Assembly (NCBI GenBank): GCA_964561215.1
Contig: CAZLOS010000009.1
Coordinates: forward strand, 1 to 64,000
DNA from: JAJFUV01 sp964561215
GTDB lineage: Bacteria > Acidobacteriota > Terriglobia > Bryobacterales > Bryobacteraceae
Length of the DNA: 64,000 nucleotides
Direction of reading: 5' to 3'
Of this stretch, positions 27,321 through 36,785 are shown one piece after another. The translations under genes and the position numbers were made by a program. The notes beneath the pieces are model-generated. The model made no database searches and had not been told where the DNA came from. It saw only the letters and a program-made list of their open reading frames with translations. Each line of letters starts with the position of its first letter. Positions within the stretch are counted from its first letter, which is position 1.

Positions 27321-27353
27321 CGACTCCAATCAAGATGAGGAGGGTTTCTTTCG

Positions 27354-29849
27354 ATGTCTTGCAGTGTAGCCACGCCCGCGTCTAGCGGACTGGCGAGTTC
27401 ATGTTTTTCGGGAGGTCTTGCGCGGGCATTTCGCGCGATCTTACCGATGCTACTTCTGGTCCTTATCGCCGCGCCGCTGATGGCTCAAGAGCATCAAGGC
27501 GGCGGCGAAGCGAATCTGGTCCTGCCTGACCTGGACCAGGCGATATTCCTGGGAAGTCTTGGCGGCCGCTCCGTGCTGATGATCGGCATGCTGGCCAGCT
27601 TGCTCGGCTTCGTGTTCGGCCTGGTGATTTATTCCCGGCTGAAGAACATGGCCGTGCATGCGGCGATGCGCGAGGTTTCAGAGCTGATCTATGAAACCTG
27701 CAAGACGTACCTTCTCACCCAAGGAAAGTTCCTGTTGCTTTTGGAATGCTTCATTGGCGTGATCATCATCTTCTACTTCGGATTCTTGCAGGGATTCGAA
27801 GCGTTTAGGGTTGCCATCATCCTGCTGTTCAGCTTGGTCGGCATTTCCGGCAGCTTCACGGTGGCGGCTTTCGGCATGCGCGTTAACACGTTTGCCAATT
27901 CACGCACGGCGTTTGCCAGCCTCCGCGGCAAGCCGTTCCCGTGCCACAGCATCCCGCTGCAGGCCGGCATGAGCATCGGCATGATGCTGATCAGCATTGA
28001 GCTGCTGATCATGCTCTTCATTCTGCTGTTCATTCCGGGCAACCTGGCCGGCCCGTGCTTCATCGGTTTCGCCATTGGCGAATCGTTGGGCGCCGCCGCT
28101 CTCCGTATCGCGGGCGGCATCTTCACGAAGATCGCCGACATCGGCAGCGACCTGATGAAGATCGTGTTCAAGATCAAGGAAGACGACGCGCGCAACCCGG
28201 GCGTCATTGCCGACTGCACGGGCGACAACGCCGGCGACTCGGTTGGCCCCTCGGCCGACGGTTTCGAAACCTACGGTGTGACGGGCGTGGCCCTGATCAC
28301 CTTCATCCTGCTCGCGGTGAAAGATCCTCTGGTGCAGGTGCAGTTGCTGATCTGGATCTTCTCGATGCGCGTGATGATGGTTTGCGCCAGCGCCATCGGC
28401 TACTTCATCAACTACGCCATCGCGAAGGCCAAGTACGGCTCGTCCGACAAGATGAACTTCGAAGCCCCGCTTACTTCGTTGGTGTGGTTGACTTCGATTC
28501 TGTCGGTCGCGCTCACTTACGTGGCCAGCGCTTTGATGATTCCCGCGCTTTCCGGCGACACATCGCTGTGGTGGAAGCTGGCGACGATCATTAGCTGCGG
28601 CACTTTGGCGGGTGCCATCATCCCCGAGTTCGTGAAGGTGTTCACGTCCACGAATTCGCGGCACGTGCGCGAGATCGTCAACGCCTCGCGCGAAGGCGGC
28701 GCCTCGCTGAACATCCTGTCCGGTTTCGTGGCGGGCAACTTCAGCGGTTACTGGCTGGGCTTCGCCATGCTCCTGCTGATGGGCTTAGGCTATGGCGTCA
28801 GCACTATGGGCGTGCATGCCCTGATGGTGGACACGGCGCTTCCGGTCGAGGCGGTGTTCGCGTTCGGGCTGGTGGCCTTCGGCTTCCTCGGCATGGGACC
28901 CGTTACCATCGCCGTGGATAGCTACGGCCCGGTGACCGACAACGCGCAGTCCATTTACGAACTGTCCATGATCGAAGATGTCCCCGACGTCAAGAACTCC
29001 ATCAAGAAAGACTTCGGTTTTGATCCGGACTTCGATCGCGCGAAAGACAACCTCGAAGAGAACGATGGCGCCGGCAACACTTTCAAGGCGACCTCGAAGC
29101 CGGTGCTGATCGGCACGGCCGTGGTGGGCGCCACCACCATGATCTTCGCCACCATCGTGGCGCTGACCAACGGCCTTCGGGATAACGTCGACAAGCTCTC
29201 GATTCTGAACCCTCCGTTCCTGCTGGGCTTGATCACGGGCGGCGCGGTCATCTACTGGTTCACTGGAGCGGCTACCCAAGCCGTTTCGACGGGCGCTTAC
29301 CGTGCGGTCGAGTTCATCAAGAACAACATCAAGCTGGAAGGCGTCACCAAGGCCAGCGTGCATGACTCGAAGAAGGTGGTTGAGATCTGCACCCAGTACG
29401 CGCAGAAGGGCATGTTCAACATCTTCCTGACCGTGTTCTTCTCCACCCTGGCATTCGCGTTCCTGGAGCCGTTCTACTTCATCGGCTACCTGATTTCCAT
29501 CGCGCTGTTCGGTCTGTTCCAGGCCTTCTTCATGGCCAACGCCGGCGGCGCCTGGGACAACGCGAAGAAGATCGTCGAGACCGAACTGAAGGCCAAGGGC
29601 ACCGAGTTGCACGCGGCCTGCGTGATCGGCGACACGGTGGGCGATCCGTTCAAGGACACCAGTTCGGTGGCGTTGAACCCGATCATCAAGTTCACCACGC
29701 TGTTTGGCTTGCTGGCCGTCGAACTGGCGGTCTCCATGACCCGGCAGCAGGGCGCGGGAGTCACCACGGCGTTGTCGGTCGTGTTCCTGGCTTGCGCGAT
29801 GATCTTCGTTTACCGCAGCTTCTATGGCATGCGGATCGAAAGCAAGTAA
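27354..29849 (+). CDS. hppA: Membrane-bound proton-translocating pyrophosphatase
   Basis: An 831-residue, roughly 16-helix membrane pyrophosphatase. The acidic metal/PPi motifs are present: CTGDNAGDSVGPSADGFE, YGPVTDNAQSIYEL, and the C-terminal GGAWDNAKK with GDTVGDPFKDTSS. It hydrolyses cytosolic PPi and pumps ions across the inner membrane. At the position that separates K+-dependent from K+-independent types it has Lys578 (AGNTFKATSK), which predicts a K+-independent H+ pump. The N-terminus carries an extra cleavable-looking hydrophobic segment (LLLVLIAAPLMAQ). A strong terminator follows. Confidence 0.94.
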   Translation: MSCSVATPASSGLASSCFSGGLARAFRAILPMLLLVLIAAPLMAQEHQGGGEANLVLPDLDQAIFLGSLGGRSVLMIGMLASLLGFVFGLVIYSRLKNMAVHAAMREVSELIYETCKTYLLTQGKFLLLLECFIGVIIIFYFGFLQGFEAFRVAIILLFSLVGISGSFTVAAFGMRVNTFANSRTAFASLRGKPFPCHSIPLQAGMSIGMMLISIELLIMLFILLFIPGNLAGPCFIGFAIGESLGAAALRIAGGIFTKIADIGSDLMKIVFKIKEDDARNPGVIADCTGDNAGDSVGPSADGFETYGVTGVALITFILLAVKDPLVQVQLLIWIFSMRVMMVCASAIGYFINYAIAKAKYGSSDKMNFEAPLTSLVWLTSILSVALTYVASALMIPALSGDTSLWWKLATIISCGTLAGAIIPEFVKVFTSTNSRHVREIVNASREGGASLNILSGFVAGNFSGYWLGFAMLLLMGLGYGVSTMGVHALMVDTALPVEAVFAFGLVAFGFLGMGPVTIAVDSYGPVTDNAQSIYELSMIEDVPDVKNSIKKDFGFDPDFDRAKDNLEENDGAGNTFKATSKPVLIGTAVVGATTMIFATIVALTNGLRDNVDKLSILNPPFLLGLITGGAVIYWFTGAATQAVSTGAYRAVEFIKNNIKLEGVTKASVHDSKKVVEICTQYAQKGMFNIFLTVFFSTLAFAFLEPFYFIGYLISIALFGLFQAFFMANAGGAWDNAKKIVETELKAKGTELHAACVIGDTVGDPFKDTSSVALNPIIKFTTLFGLLAVELAVSMTRQQGAGVTTALSVVFLACAMIFVYRSFYGMRIESK

Positions 29850-29871
29850 GCAGTCTTAAACAAATCAAAAG

Positions 29872-29900
29872 GGCCAGGCGAACGTTGCCTGGCCTTTTTT
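29872..29900 (+). terminator. Rho-independent terminator after hppA
   Basis: Perfect 8-base stem GGCCAGGC / GCCTGGCC, 7-base loop, then six Ts; a run of As before the stem also pairs with the T-tract. It lies 22 bases after the hppA stop codon. Confidence 0.9.
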
Positions 29901-29908
29901 GTGTCTGG

Positions 29909-29937
29909 GGGCTTCAGCCCGCGCGGGCTGGAAGCCC
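29909..29937. repeat. Intergenic palindromic (REP-like) repeat
   Basis: A perfect 14-base palindrome AGCCCGCGCGGGCT is flanked by GGGCTTC and GAAGCCC with one bulged G, so the whole element folds into one stem. This 'gggctggaagcccgcgcc' type of sequence is of a kind seen dispersed between genes in Solibacter-like genomes (from memory). It lies between the hppA terminator and the next gene start. Confidence 0.6.
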
Positions 29938-29970
29938 GCGCCACATCTGTTCTGGGATACTTGCTTGTAT

Positions 29971-32100
29971 ATGAATGGTGATTGGACTCGCCGGGCTTTC
30001 ATGGCTTCAAGCGCCTTGCCATTGCTTGCTTCGAGAGGCGGCGCGACGCCGCGACAGCGTTACCGTGCCGTGAGCTGGTGGCTGACCTGGGAGGATCTGA
30101 CCTGGCCCAACGAGGCGATCATGGACAAGATCCGCCGGCGGGCCGACCGTTGCGCGGCAAGCGGCGTCAACTGCTGCATCATTTTCGGCACCCACTTTCG
30201 TTGGGACTTCATGCCCTTGTGGGGACGCGTCCACGACTTGTTCCGCTTCATCGCCGGCGAACTTCACGAACGGCAGATTGTTCTGTTCGATCACCACTCT
30301 TCCGTCGTCACGCACCGCCCGCGCAACCGCGAGGAGGCGTTGAACATCTGGAGGCGTAACCGCCACCACGTTCCGTTCTATCCCTCGAACGAAACCGCGG
30401 CCACCTGGGAGTGCGACGGCTCGCGCATGAACGACTGGCGCATGATCGACGTGGAAACCGGGCAGCCTGTGTACTTGCCGGCATACAACGCCGAGCAGTA
30501 CTGCATGAACAATCCCGCTTTCCGGAGTTCCTACGTTCGTTATGTCAAGCGGCTGGTCGCCGAGACCCGTATCGACGGCCTGATGAGCGACGACGGGATC
30601 TTCTATGCCAACTGGCGCGCCTGCGGATGCAAGTCCTGCCGTGAACGCTTCCAGAACCGGTACGGGCACACCTTGCCGCCCACCGGCGACGCGAGCTTCT
30701 GGGGCAATCGCCGCAGCCAGGCTTTCGCCGATTGGATCGAGATGCGCTTTGAGACCTGCGGGGACTTCCTGGTGGAAGTCCGGAAGGCGCTTCCGCCGGA
30801 CTTCCCGTTCCTGAGCTGCTGCTCGAGCAGCGACGGCTTCAACATGCCCGCCTACGGGATGAGCTATCAGGATTTTATCCGCGCCTGCAACCTGGTCATG
30901 CTGGAAATGACCGGATCGACGCCGTCGGTCAAGGGAACCTGGGATAGCCGCCTCCCCAGCCAATTGCTGCACTTGGGAATCTCGCGCGAGCATCACGCCG
31001 GATGTTTCGGATTGGGCTACGGTTTCTTCCCCGACACGGCGTTCTTCGTTTGGGCGTTGAACAAGTTCCTGGGTTCCGATTGCTGGTTCAGCAGCCTCAA
31101 GGGCAGGCTCAACGCGACCGAGCCGCAGCTCAAGACTTTAGCCGACGACTCCGAGTTGGTCGGCGAGGGCTACAACTGGGAGAAGGCCCGCCCGGCGTTA
31201 TTTACCGGCGAGGTGGATACGGATGTAGCCGTCTACTTCTCCCGCTGGACGCGCGACTACTTCGGCCAGTGCGCGGCGGATTACGTCAACGATTACTACG
31301 CGAGCTGCCAGCAGCTCATGCGCTCGGGTGTCTCCTACGACGTGGCAACCGGCATCCCGCACCCCGGCGAGCGGCGCCAGCTTGTTCTCAGCAGCGCGGC
31401 TTGCCTTTCCGCGGATGAGCGCCAGAGCCTCAAGCGTTTCATGGAAAGCGGTGGAACTGTGATCGCCACCGGCCCCTGCGGCCACTATGACCAGCGGGCA
31501 CGGCCCGCCGCGCGAACCTGGCTCGATGAGTTCGGCGTTGCTGTCGAAGTAACCGAACCGCGGCGCGACGGGGGATTCCCTCCTGGAAAGAACTTGAAGC
31601 CGCAGGCCGAGATCGCGCGCTGCAGCGTGCCGCAGTCCGTCCGGGCGAGGATGCGCAATGGTTGGCTGACGGTCGCTGTGAGGAAAGGGCGTCTGCTCTG
31701 GCGGCCGGAACGAATCACGGAAAATGGCATAGCAACCGCTGTTGCCGCCGTGGTGCAACCGCCTGCCGGCGCCGTCGCTGTCACGGGCCTGCCCTCCACA
31801 TGGCGTGTCAGGCAATACCGGGACGGGAACCGGCTTCTGATCCACGCCATCCCCGCGCAGGTGGAAACGGTTCTTCACGCGGAACTGCGAGACCAGTTCA
31901 GCCACGAGAACGTCATCCAAAAGCTGCGCTACACGCCACTGACGGGTACACTCGTGGCGGAACCCGTTTCGCCGTTGAGCCGTGTGGTACTCCACAGCCC
32001 GGACTTGCCCGAGCCGCGCAATGCCACGGGCGCGGGCAAGTCATGGACGGTCAGCGCATCCGGAGTCTCCAGGTACTTCGTCCTGGAGTGCATCGCCTGA
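29971..32100 (+). CDS. Exported GH42-like TIM-barrel hydrolase (Tat signal)
   Basis: About 709 residues. The N-terminus has a twin-arginine-type signal (WTRRAFMASSALPLLASRG). The first 330 residues form a TIM-barrel-like domain (DLTWPNEAIMDKIRRRAD, RIDGLMSDDGIFYANWR) with a Cys motif CGCKSC as in GH42-like families. The middle (AVYFSRWTRDYFG, LSADERQSLKRFMESGGTVI) matches the flavodoxin-like trimerisation domain of beta-galactosidases. I chose ATG 29971 because the Tat signal starts there. It lies beside a GH2 gene and a sialidase gene; the substrate is unknown. Confidence 0.7.
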   Translation: MNGDWTRRAFMASSALPLLASRGGATPRQRYRAVSWWLTWEDLTWPNEAIMDKIRRRADRCAASGVNCCIIFGTHFRWDFMPLWGRVHDLFRFIAGELHERQIVLFDHHSSVVTHRPRNREEALNIWRRNRHHVPFYPSNETAATWECDGSRMNDWRMIDVETGQPVYLPAYNAEQYCMNNPAFRSSYVRYVKRLVAETRIDGLMSDDGIFYANWRACGCKSCRERFQNRYGHTLPPTGDASFWGNRRSQAFADWIEMRFETCGDFLVEVRKALPPDFPFLSCCSSSDGFNMPAYGMSYQDFIRACNLVMLEMTGSTPSVKGTWDSRLPSQLLHLGISREHHAGCFGLGYGFFPDTAFFVWALNKFLGSDCWFSSLKGRLNATEPQLKTLADDSELVGEGYNWEKARPALFTGEVDTDVAVYFSRWTRDYFGQCAADYVNDYYASCQQLMRSGVSYDVATGIPHPGERRQLVLSSAACLSADERQSLKRFMESGGTVIATGPCGHYDQRARPAARTWLDEFGVAVEVTEPRRDGGFPPGKNLKPQAEIARCSVPQSVRARMRNGWLTVAVRKGRLLWRPERITENGIATAVAAVVQPPAGAVAVTGLPSTWRVRQYRDGNRLLIHAIPAQVETVLHAELRDQFSHENVIQKLRYTPLTGTLVAEPVSPLSRVVLHSPDLPEPRNATGAGKSWTVSASGVSRYFVLECIA

Positions 32101-32103
32101 CGC

Positions 32104-33897
32104 TTACTTGAGCAGGTCGTTGATCTCCTTGACGGCCTTGGGGTCAAACTTCATCTTGCGGTCGTAAGTCATCAGACCGTTGATCTCCTGCTCGACGTCG
32201 GTGAGTTGCGTGTAGCAGATGCCGGCGATCACCGGCAGCTTGGCGATGCCTTGGTAGATGTCGCGAAGCCGTGCCAGGGCCACGGCCTGTGTCTTCTCAA
32301 CGCCCGAGTAGCCCCAGGACTGCTGCGGAACCTGGTGCCCTTCCGGAATGCAGGCGATGCCGCCGAATTCCGACAAGTACACCGGCGAGCCGTTGTACTT
32401 GTAGCCGGGGATCAGGAACTGGCGCCGGGTTCCCGGCGTGGGCGCGTTCGTGCTCGTCCAGTCTTTATAGTTCGCCACCAGCAGATCGCCCTTGGGCGCA
32501 TAGTCGTGGATGGCGAACAGGTCGGTCATCTCGGTGTGTTCCCATCCCTCGTTGTCGATCACCAGGCGCGTGGGATCGAGCGTTTTGGTCAGGGTGTAGA
32601 GAGACCTCAGGTGGTTCTGCTGCCGGCTATCGGCCAGATTGGGCACGCCCCAGCTCTCGTTGATGGGGACCCACATGATTACTGAAGGGTGGTTGTAGTC
32701 GCGCTCGATCACTTCGATCCACTCGCGTGTGAATCGCTCGGCGTACTCTTCGTCGAAAGCGTAAGCGTTAGCCATCTCGCCGGAGATAAGGAAGCCCATC
32801 TTGTCGGCCCAATACAGGAACCGCGGATCTTCCACCTTCTGGTGCTTGCGCACGCCGTTGAAGCCCATTTCCTTACTCATGCGGATGTCGTACTGGATGG
32901 CTTCATCCGTGGGCGGCGTCAGGTTCGACTGCGGCCAGTACCCCTGGTCCAGCAGAAATTTCAGGTACACGCGCGTGTTGTTGATGGCTACGCGGTTTTC
33001 GATGATACTGATCGAGCGGAAGCCGAAGTAGCTCTTTACGCGATCCAGGACCGTACCGCCGCGGCGTAGTTCGAATGTGACGTTGTAAAGGTTCGGCGAA
33101 CCCACCGACCACAACGCCGGTTGAAGCACCGCGGCGCCGGCTACCGCGCGACAGCCTTCGTTTACCGCGGAGCCATTTGCCACTTCCTTGCCGTTACGGG
33201 TGACGATGGCGCGGAACTCCAGTCCTGCCTGCGGCCTTGCGACGCGCGCGGCAAAGCGGACGCTGCCGTCCAGCGACGGCGTGATGCGAACCTGTTCAAG
33301 GTAACTATCGCCAGTGGCTTCCAGCCAGGCGGTCTGCCAGATGCCGGAGGTGCGCTTATAGAAGATGCCGCGCGACTGGACTTCCCAGTATTGCTTGCCT
33401 CGCGGCATGAAGCGGTCCGTGGGCGGATCCTCGGCGCGGACGGTGATGACGTTGGCGCCCTGCTTAAGCAGTGAAGTGATATCGAACTGGAACGGCACGC
33501 TACCGCCTTCATGCGAGCCGGCCAGTGCTCCGTTTACCCAAACCATGGCGCGATAGTCGACGGCGCCGAAGTGCAAGAGCACGCGCTTGCCCGCCCATGC
33601 GGCAGGAAGCGTGACCGAGCGGCGGTACCAGATCCAGGGATGGAAGCTGGGATCGTCGATGCCGCTCGCCGGGCTCTCAAAGCAGAACGGAACAATGATG
33701 CCGCGCGAAAACGCCTTGTTGCCGGAAGCCCAGTGCGCATCCAGGCCGGCGTTGCTGTCGTCAAACTCGAATTCCCATCGCCCGTTCAAGTTTATCCACT
33801 GCTCGCGCTCGAATTGCGGCTGCGGGAACTCGGGGCGGGGAACGCCGGCCGCGAAGGAGGCGAACGCCGCGGCAAGAAGTAAGAAAACTGGTCTCAT
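32104..33897 (-). CDS. Exported glycoside hydrolase family 2 (beta-galactosidase/glucuronidase type)
   Basis: A 597-residue GH2 enzyme with a signal peptide (MRPVFLLLAAAFASFAAG). The N-terminal sugar-binding jelly roll (NLNGRWEFEF, WYRRSVTLP, GAVDYRAMVWVNG) is followed by the immunoglobulin-like domain and the TIM barrel. The acid/base Glu is in MWVPINESWG and the probable nucleophile Glu in VYLSEFGG. It is shorter than E. coli LacZ and lacks the C-terminal domains, as is common for beta-glucuronidase or small beta-galactosidase members. It converges with the GH42-like gene, four bases apart. Confidence 0.9.
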   Translation of the reverse strand: MRPVFLLLAAAFASFAAGVPRPEFPQPQFEREQWINLNGRWEFEFDDSNAGLDAHWASGNKAFSRGIIVPFCFESPASGIDDPSFHPWIWYRRSVTLPAAWAGKRVLLHFGAVDYRAMVWVNGALAGSHEGGSVPFQFDITSLLKQGANVITVRAEDPPTDRFMPRGKQYWEVQSRGIFYKRTSGIWQTAWLEATGDSYLEQVRITPSLDGSVRFAARVARPQAGLEFRAIVTRNGKEVANGSAVNEGCRAVAGAAVLQPALWSVGSPNLYNVTFELRRGGTVLDRVKSYFGFRSISIIENRVAINNTRVYLKFLLDQGYWPQSNLTPPTDEAIQYDIRMSKEMGFNGVRKHQKVEDPRFLYWADKMGFLISGEMANAYAFDEEYAERFTREWIEVIERDYNHPSVIMWVPINESWGVPNLADSRQQNHLRSLYTLTKTLDPTRLVIDNEGWEHTEMTDLFAIHDYAPKGDLLVANYKDWTSTNAPTPGTRRQFLIPGYKYNGSPVYLSEFGGIACIPEGHQVPQQSWGYSGVEKTQAVALARLRDIYQGIAKLPVIAGICYTQLTDVEQEINGLMTYDRKMKFDPKAVKEINDLLK

Positions 33898-33954
33898 GCG
33901 GACAGCTTACGGTATTCGGCTGCTCTGCGCCAAGTGGCGGAAGGAGGCGGAGTT

Positions 33955-35124
33955 TCAGTGGATGACTGGAATCACGGTTCCCGGCGGCTCCAGGAACTCG
34001 CGGTTGAAGCGCGTGAACGTGATGAACTGGCACTGGCCGCTCACACCGCGCTCCCACAGCACGCCTACAGTGCCATCCTTCAAGACGCTGATATCTGAAT
34101 ATGCCGACAGCCCTCCGTAGATCAGGTGTTCGTTGACGAAGGTCTGGCCCTCGTCGTAACTCACGCGGACCACCAGGCGGCGGCGCGCGCTGCCCTGCGG
34201 GCCGGTCCACAGGATGCGGTCGCGATCCGCGCCGGCCTTCGCCGAAGTGAAGCGCTCAATACCGGTGGCAACGGGCGTGACGATCTCGCCATTGCGCGGT
34301 GTGGACCAGGTCTCGCCACCGTCCCGGCTGAACATGACCCAGCGCGCATCGCCCCCGCCCTGCCGCGCGTCCATGACGATGCTGCCGTCGGTCAACTCGA
34401 CCAGTTCGTTCTCATCGGTGATGGCGCGGACCTGGGGGCTGCGCTTCCACGTAGCGCCGTGGTCGTCGCTATAGAGCACATAGGAGCGCATGTTGTGCAT
34501 CTGACCCCGGAAAGTGCCACTGGCGGCGTACACCGCGCACGTGTCCGGGCAAGCCGCCGCGGGCAGAATCAAGCGTCCCGTGCGCGTCTGAATCGCGCCG
34601 CCGGGGCCCGGGAACATGGCGCGCCAGTTGTCGAAATCGCGCGACACGCGGGTGATGTCGCGCGGCGCCGACCAGGTTTGCCCGTTGTCGTCGCTATAGC
34701 GCAGCCAGGCCTGATTGTCCGTGGTGCCGGCACGCGAATTCTCAGTGCCTTTGCCCGGCTCCCAGCGGTTGAAGGCGATCCACAGCCGCCCGTTCGAGCG
34801 GTCCAGCACCGGAGTCGGATTGGACGCCCCCCACTTCTCTCCGGGGTTGTCCACGATTTGCATCTTGGACCATGTGGCGCCGTTGTCGGTGCTGCGCTTC
34901 GCCACCAGGTCGATGTCGCCGCCGCCCGGGTCGCTCTGGTTTTCCTTGCGGGCTTCGGCAAAGGCGACCAGCGAGCCGTCCTGCGCGGTGACGATGGCGG
35001 GAATGCGGTAGGTGTGGTAGCCATCCTCGCCGGCGCGGAAGACATCCGTGTGGGTGATGAAGGCGTCCGCCGCCAGGGCGAGGGCCGGAATCAACAATGG
35101 CATCCAAAGCAGCTTCTTGGTCAT
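33955..35124 (-). CDS. Exported exo-alpha-sialidase-like protein (GH33, BNR repeats)
   Basis: About 389 residues with a signal peptide (KKLLWMPLLIPALALAADAF). The FRIP-type motif appears as YRIP near the mature N-terminus, and five Asp-box repeats follow (STDNGATW, SDDNGQTW, SDDHGATW, SRDGGETW, SYDEGQTF), the fold signature of sialidases. Arginines expected for carboxylate binding are in YRIP, in the VSRDFDNWR region and near the C-terminus. Many soil 'sialidases' with this fold act on other glycans, so the substrate is open. I chose ATG 35124 because the signal peptide starts there; the upstream extension is arginine-rich. The ROK gene lies 53 bases upstream. Confidence 0.85.
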   Translation of the reverse strand: MTKKLLWMPLLIPALALAADAFITHTDVFRAGEDGYHTYRIPAIVTAQDGSLVAFAEARKENQSDPGGGDIDLVAKRSTDNGATWSKMQIVDNPGEKWGASNPTPVLDRSNGRLWIAFNRWEPGKGTENSRAGTTDNQAWLRYSDDNGQTWSAPRDITRVSRDFDNWRAMFPGPGGAIQTRTGRLILPAAACPDTCAVYAASGTFRGQMHNMRSYVLYSDDHGATWKRSPQVRAITDENELVELTDGSIVMDARQGGGDARWVMFSRDGGETWSTPRNGEIVTPVATGIERFTSAKAGADRDRILWTGPQGSARRRLVVRVSYDEGQTFVNEHLIYGGLSAYSDISVLKDGTVGVLWERGVSGQCQFITFTRFNREFLEPPGTVIPVIH

Positions 35125-35177
35125 AGGCGTTGCCAGCATATCACGACTGTCCTGCTTCGCGGTGATGCGTGGGGCGG

Positions 35178-36467
35178 CTAGTGCGCGCCTCGCCCCTCTG
35201 ATTCCCCCGCATCGGCAGTGGATTCCAGACATCCCTTGGGCGGACCCGCCAGCACGGGATGGCACATTTTCTTCAACAGCGCTGGCTCGTCAAGCGCTTT
35301 CCGAAACGCCAGGAATGCGGCGGCTTTCAGGCGGATGTCGAGACCGAGCGAGCTCACCCTGAATTCAAGACCTTTTGATAGCTCGGGCGGACAGTTCCGG
35401 ATGACTTCCTTCTTGATGAGAGGCAACATCACTTTCTCGGCAGCGGCAAGATCGCCTCCCACGATGATGATTTCGGGGTGTATCAGATTGACGACATGGG
35501 AGAGTGCCAGGCCCCACGCCGCACTGGCGCGCTCGATGACCGCGAGCGCTGCCGCCTCGCCTTGCCGGGCCTGTTCTAGGACGTCCGCAAATCGGAGTTT
35601 GCGATGGCCATGATCGTCCTTCTGGGTCTCAACATATTGCCGGACGATGCTATCACTCAAAGCGATTGTTTCAAGACATCCCGTTTTTCCACAATTACAG
35701 CGGGCGTCGGAGCCGGCATCCACGGTTAAGTGCCCCAGTTCGCCACTCACGTCGACAACTTTGCCATCCAAAAAAATACCGACGCCAATGCCTCTTTCCG
35801 CGGAGATATAGACGCCATTGCGGTATCCCTTCGCACAGCCCAGCCACTGCTCCGCCAGAACGCAGCTCTGCCGATCTGATTCGATGAAGACGGGGCTGGA
35901 GAACCTTCTGGCCTCGGCGATTGTCTTTAGCGCGCTGACAAAAGGCGACTTGTGCCACCCAAGGTTCACCGCGCTCAGCAGACCATCGTCGCTCAAGAAG
36001 CCCGGATAGCTGATTCCAGCCGCAATGACACGATGGACCTGAGAGGGCTCCAAGGTTCGAATGACGTGCTCGATACCGTCAAACACCTTGTTGATATCCA
36101 GCGATTGGCCGGGTTCCAGATCCTCTTCGGAACGATATCGCACGTCACCGGTGAAGCTGGTCAAGGCAAAACTGATCCGGTGACCTCCCAGATCCAAACC
36201 GATGAAATAGGCGGCATCGGGATTCAAGATAAAGACTTCGCGGCGCCGTCCAACATCGGATCCAAGCTCGCCAACCTTGAGAATGGTGCCGTTGGAAAGC
36301 AATACCTGCAGGGTCTGGCTGATGCTTCCCGCATTCAGCCCGGTAGCCTGCATGATATCGGCCCGTGTCGCGGTCCGCTTCTGAAACAGCGTCCGGAGGA
36401 CGCTCCGGACCCATAGGTTGGAGACTTTCGGCGTTCGCTGCCGCCGCTTCGCTAGTTGTGTTTTCAT
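35178..36467 (-). CDS. ROK-family transcriptional regulator
   Basis: About 429 residues. A winged helix-turn-helix (VSNLWVRSVLRTLFQKRTAT, LNAGSISQTLQVLLSNG) is followed by a ROK sugar-binding domain (IGLDLGGHRISFAL, GISYPGF, ERGIGVGIF) and the zinc motif CNCGKTGCLE. This is the NagC/XylR/Mlc repressor type, responding to a sugar or sugar phosphate. I chose ATG 36467; the frame extends upstream through a ten-G tract. It is divergent from the Oar-type receptor gene and probably controls it together with the sialidase and GH2 genes downstream. Confidence 0.88.
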   Translation of the reverse strand: MKTQLAKRRQRTPKVSNLWVRSVLRTLFQKRTATRADIMQATGLNAGSISQTLQVLLSNGTILKVGELGSDVGRRREVFILNPDAAYFIGLDLGGHRISFALTSFTGDVRYRSEEDLEPGQSLDINKVFDGIEHVIRTLEPSQVHRVIAAGISYPGFLSDDGLLSAVNLGWHKSPFVSALKTIAEARRFSSPVFIESDRQSCVLAEQWLGCAKGYRNGVYISAERGIGVGIFLDGKVVDVSGELGHLTVDAGSDARCNCGKTGCLETIALSDSIVRQYVETQKDDHGHRKLRFADVLEQARQGEAAALAVIERASAAWGLALSHVVNLIHPEIIIVGGDLAAAEKVMLPLIKKEVIRNCPPELSKGLEFRVSSLGLDIRLKAAAFLAFRKALDEPALLKKMCHPVLAGPPKGCLESTADAGESEGRGAH

Positions 36468-36511
36468 GCGCTTCACCCGTTGCCCATGCCGTGATTTCAG
36501 CGCCTGCCGCA

Positions 36512-36521
36512 GGGGGGGGGG
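36512..36521. repeat. Homopolymeric G10 tract upstream of the ROK gene
   Basis: Ten consecutive Gs on the plus strand, 45 bases upstream of the preferred ROK start. Tracts of this length are prone to slippage and to sequencing error. The longer ROK reading frame runs through it as a proline stretch. Confidence 0.6.
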
Positions 36522-36764
36522 CTCCGGACCAGGCAGACACGCAATATTACTTTGGAGTTCATACATATCTTAACGAAACCCGGTCGCGAGCAGGCGGTGC
36601 CGATAGCTGGAAGTCCTGTGACGACTTCGAGCCCGCGGCGATTCGGCGGCTGGCAACCCTCGGAGCGGGGATGCGCTAGGGCCGGATCCACACCGGAAGG
36701 AACCGGCGCGGAGATCCCGGTTTCTTGCTTGCCAAGCCTTGTTTCGCCCCGGTCATGATAATTG

Positions 36765-36777
36765 TTTGACAGTCAAA
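36765..36777. promoter_or_regulatory. Candidate operator palindrome upstream of the receptor promoter
   Basis: TTTGACAGTCAAA is a perfect 13-base palindrome, centred about 15 bases upstream of the -35 box. It lies between the divergent ROK and TonB-receptor genes, the usual place for a ROK repressor site. Confidence 0.4.
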
Positions 36778-36785
36778 ATATTGTC

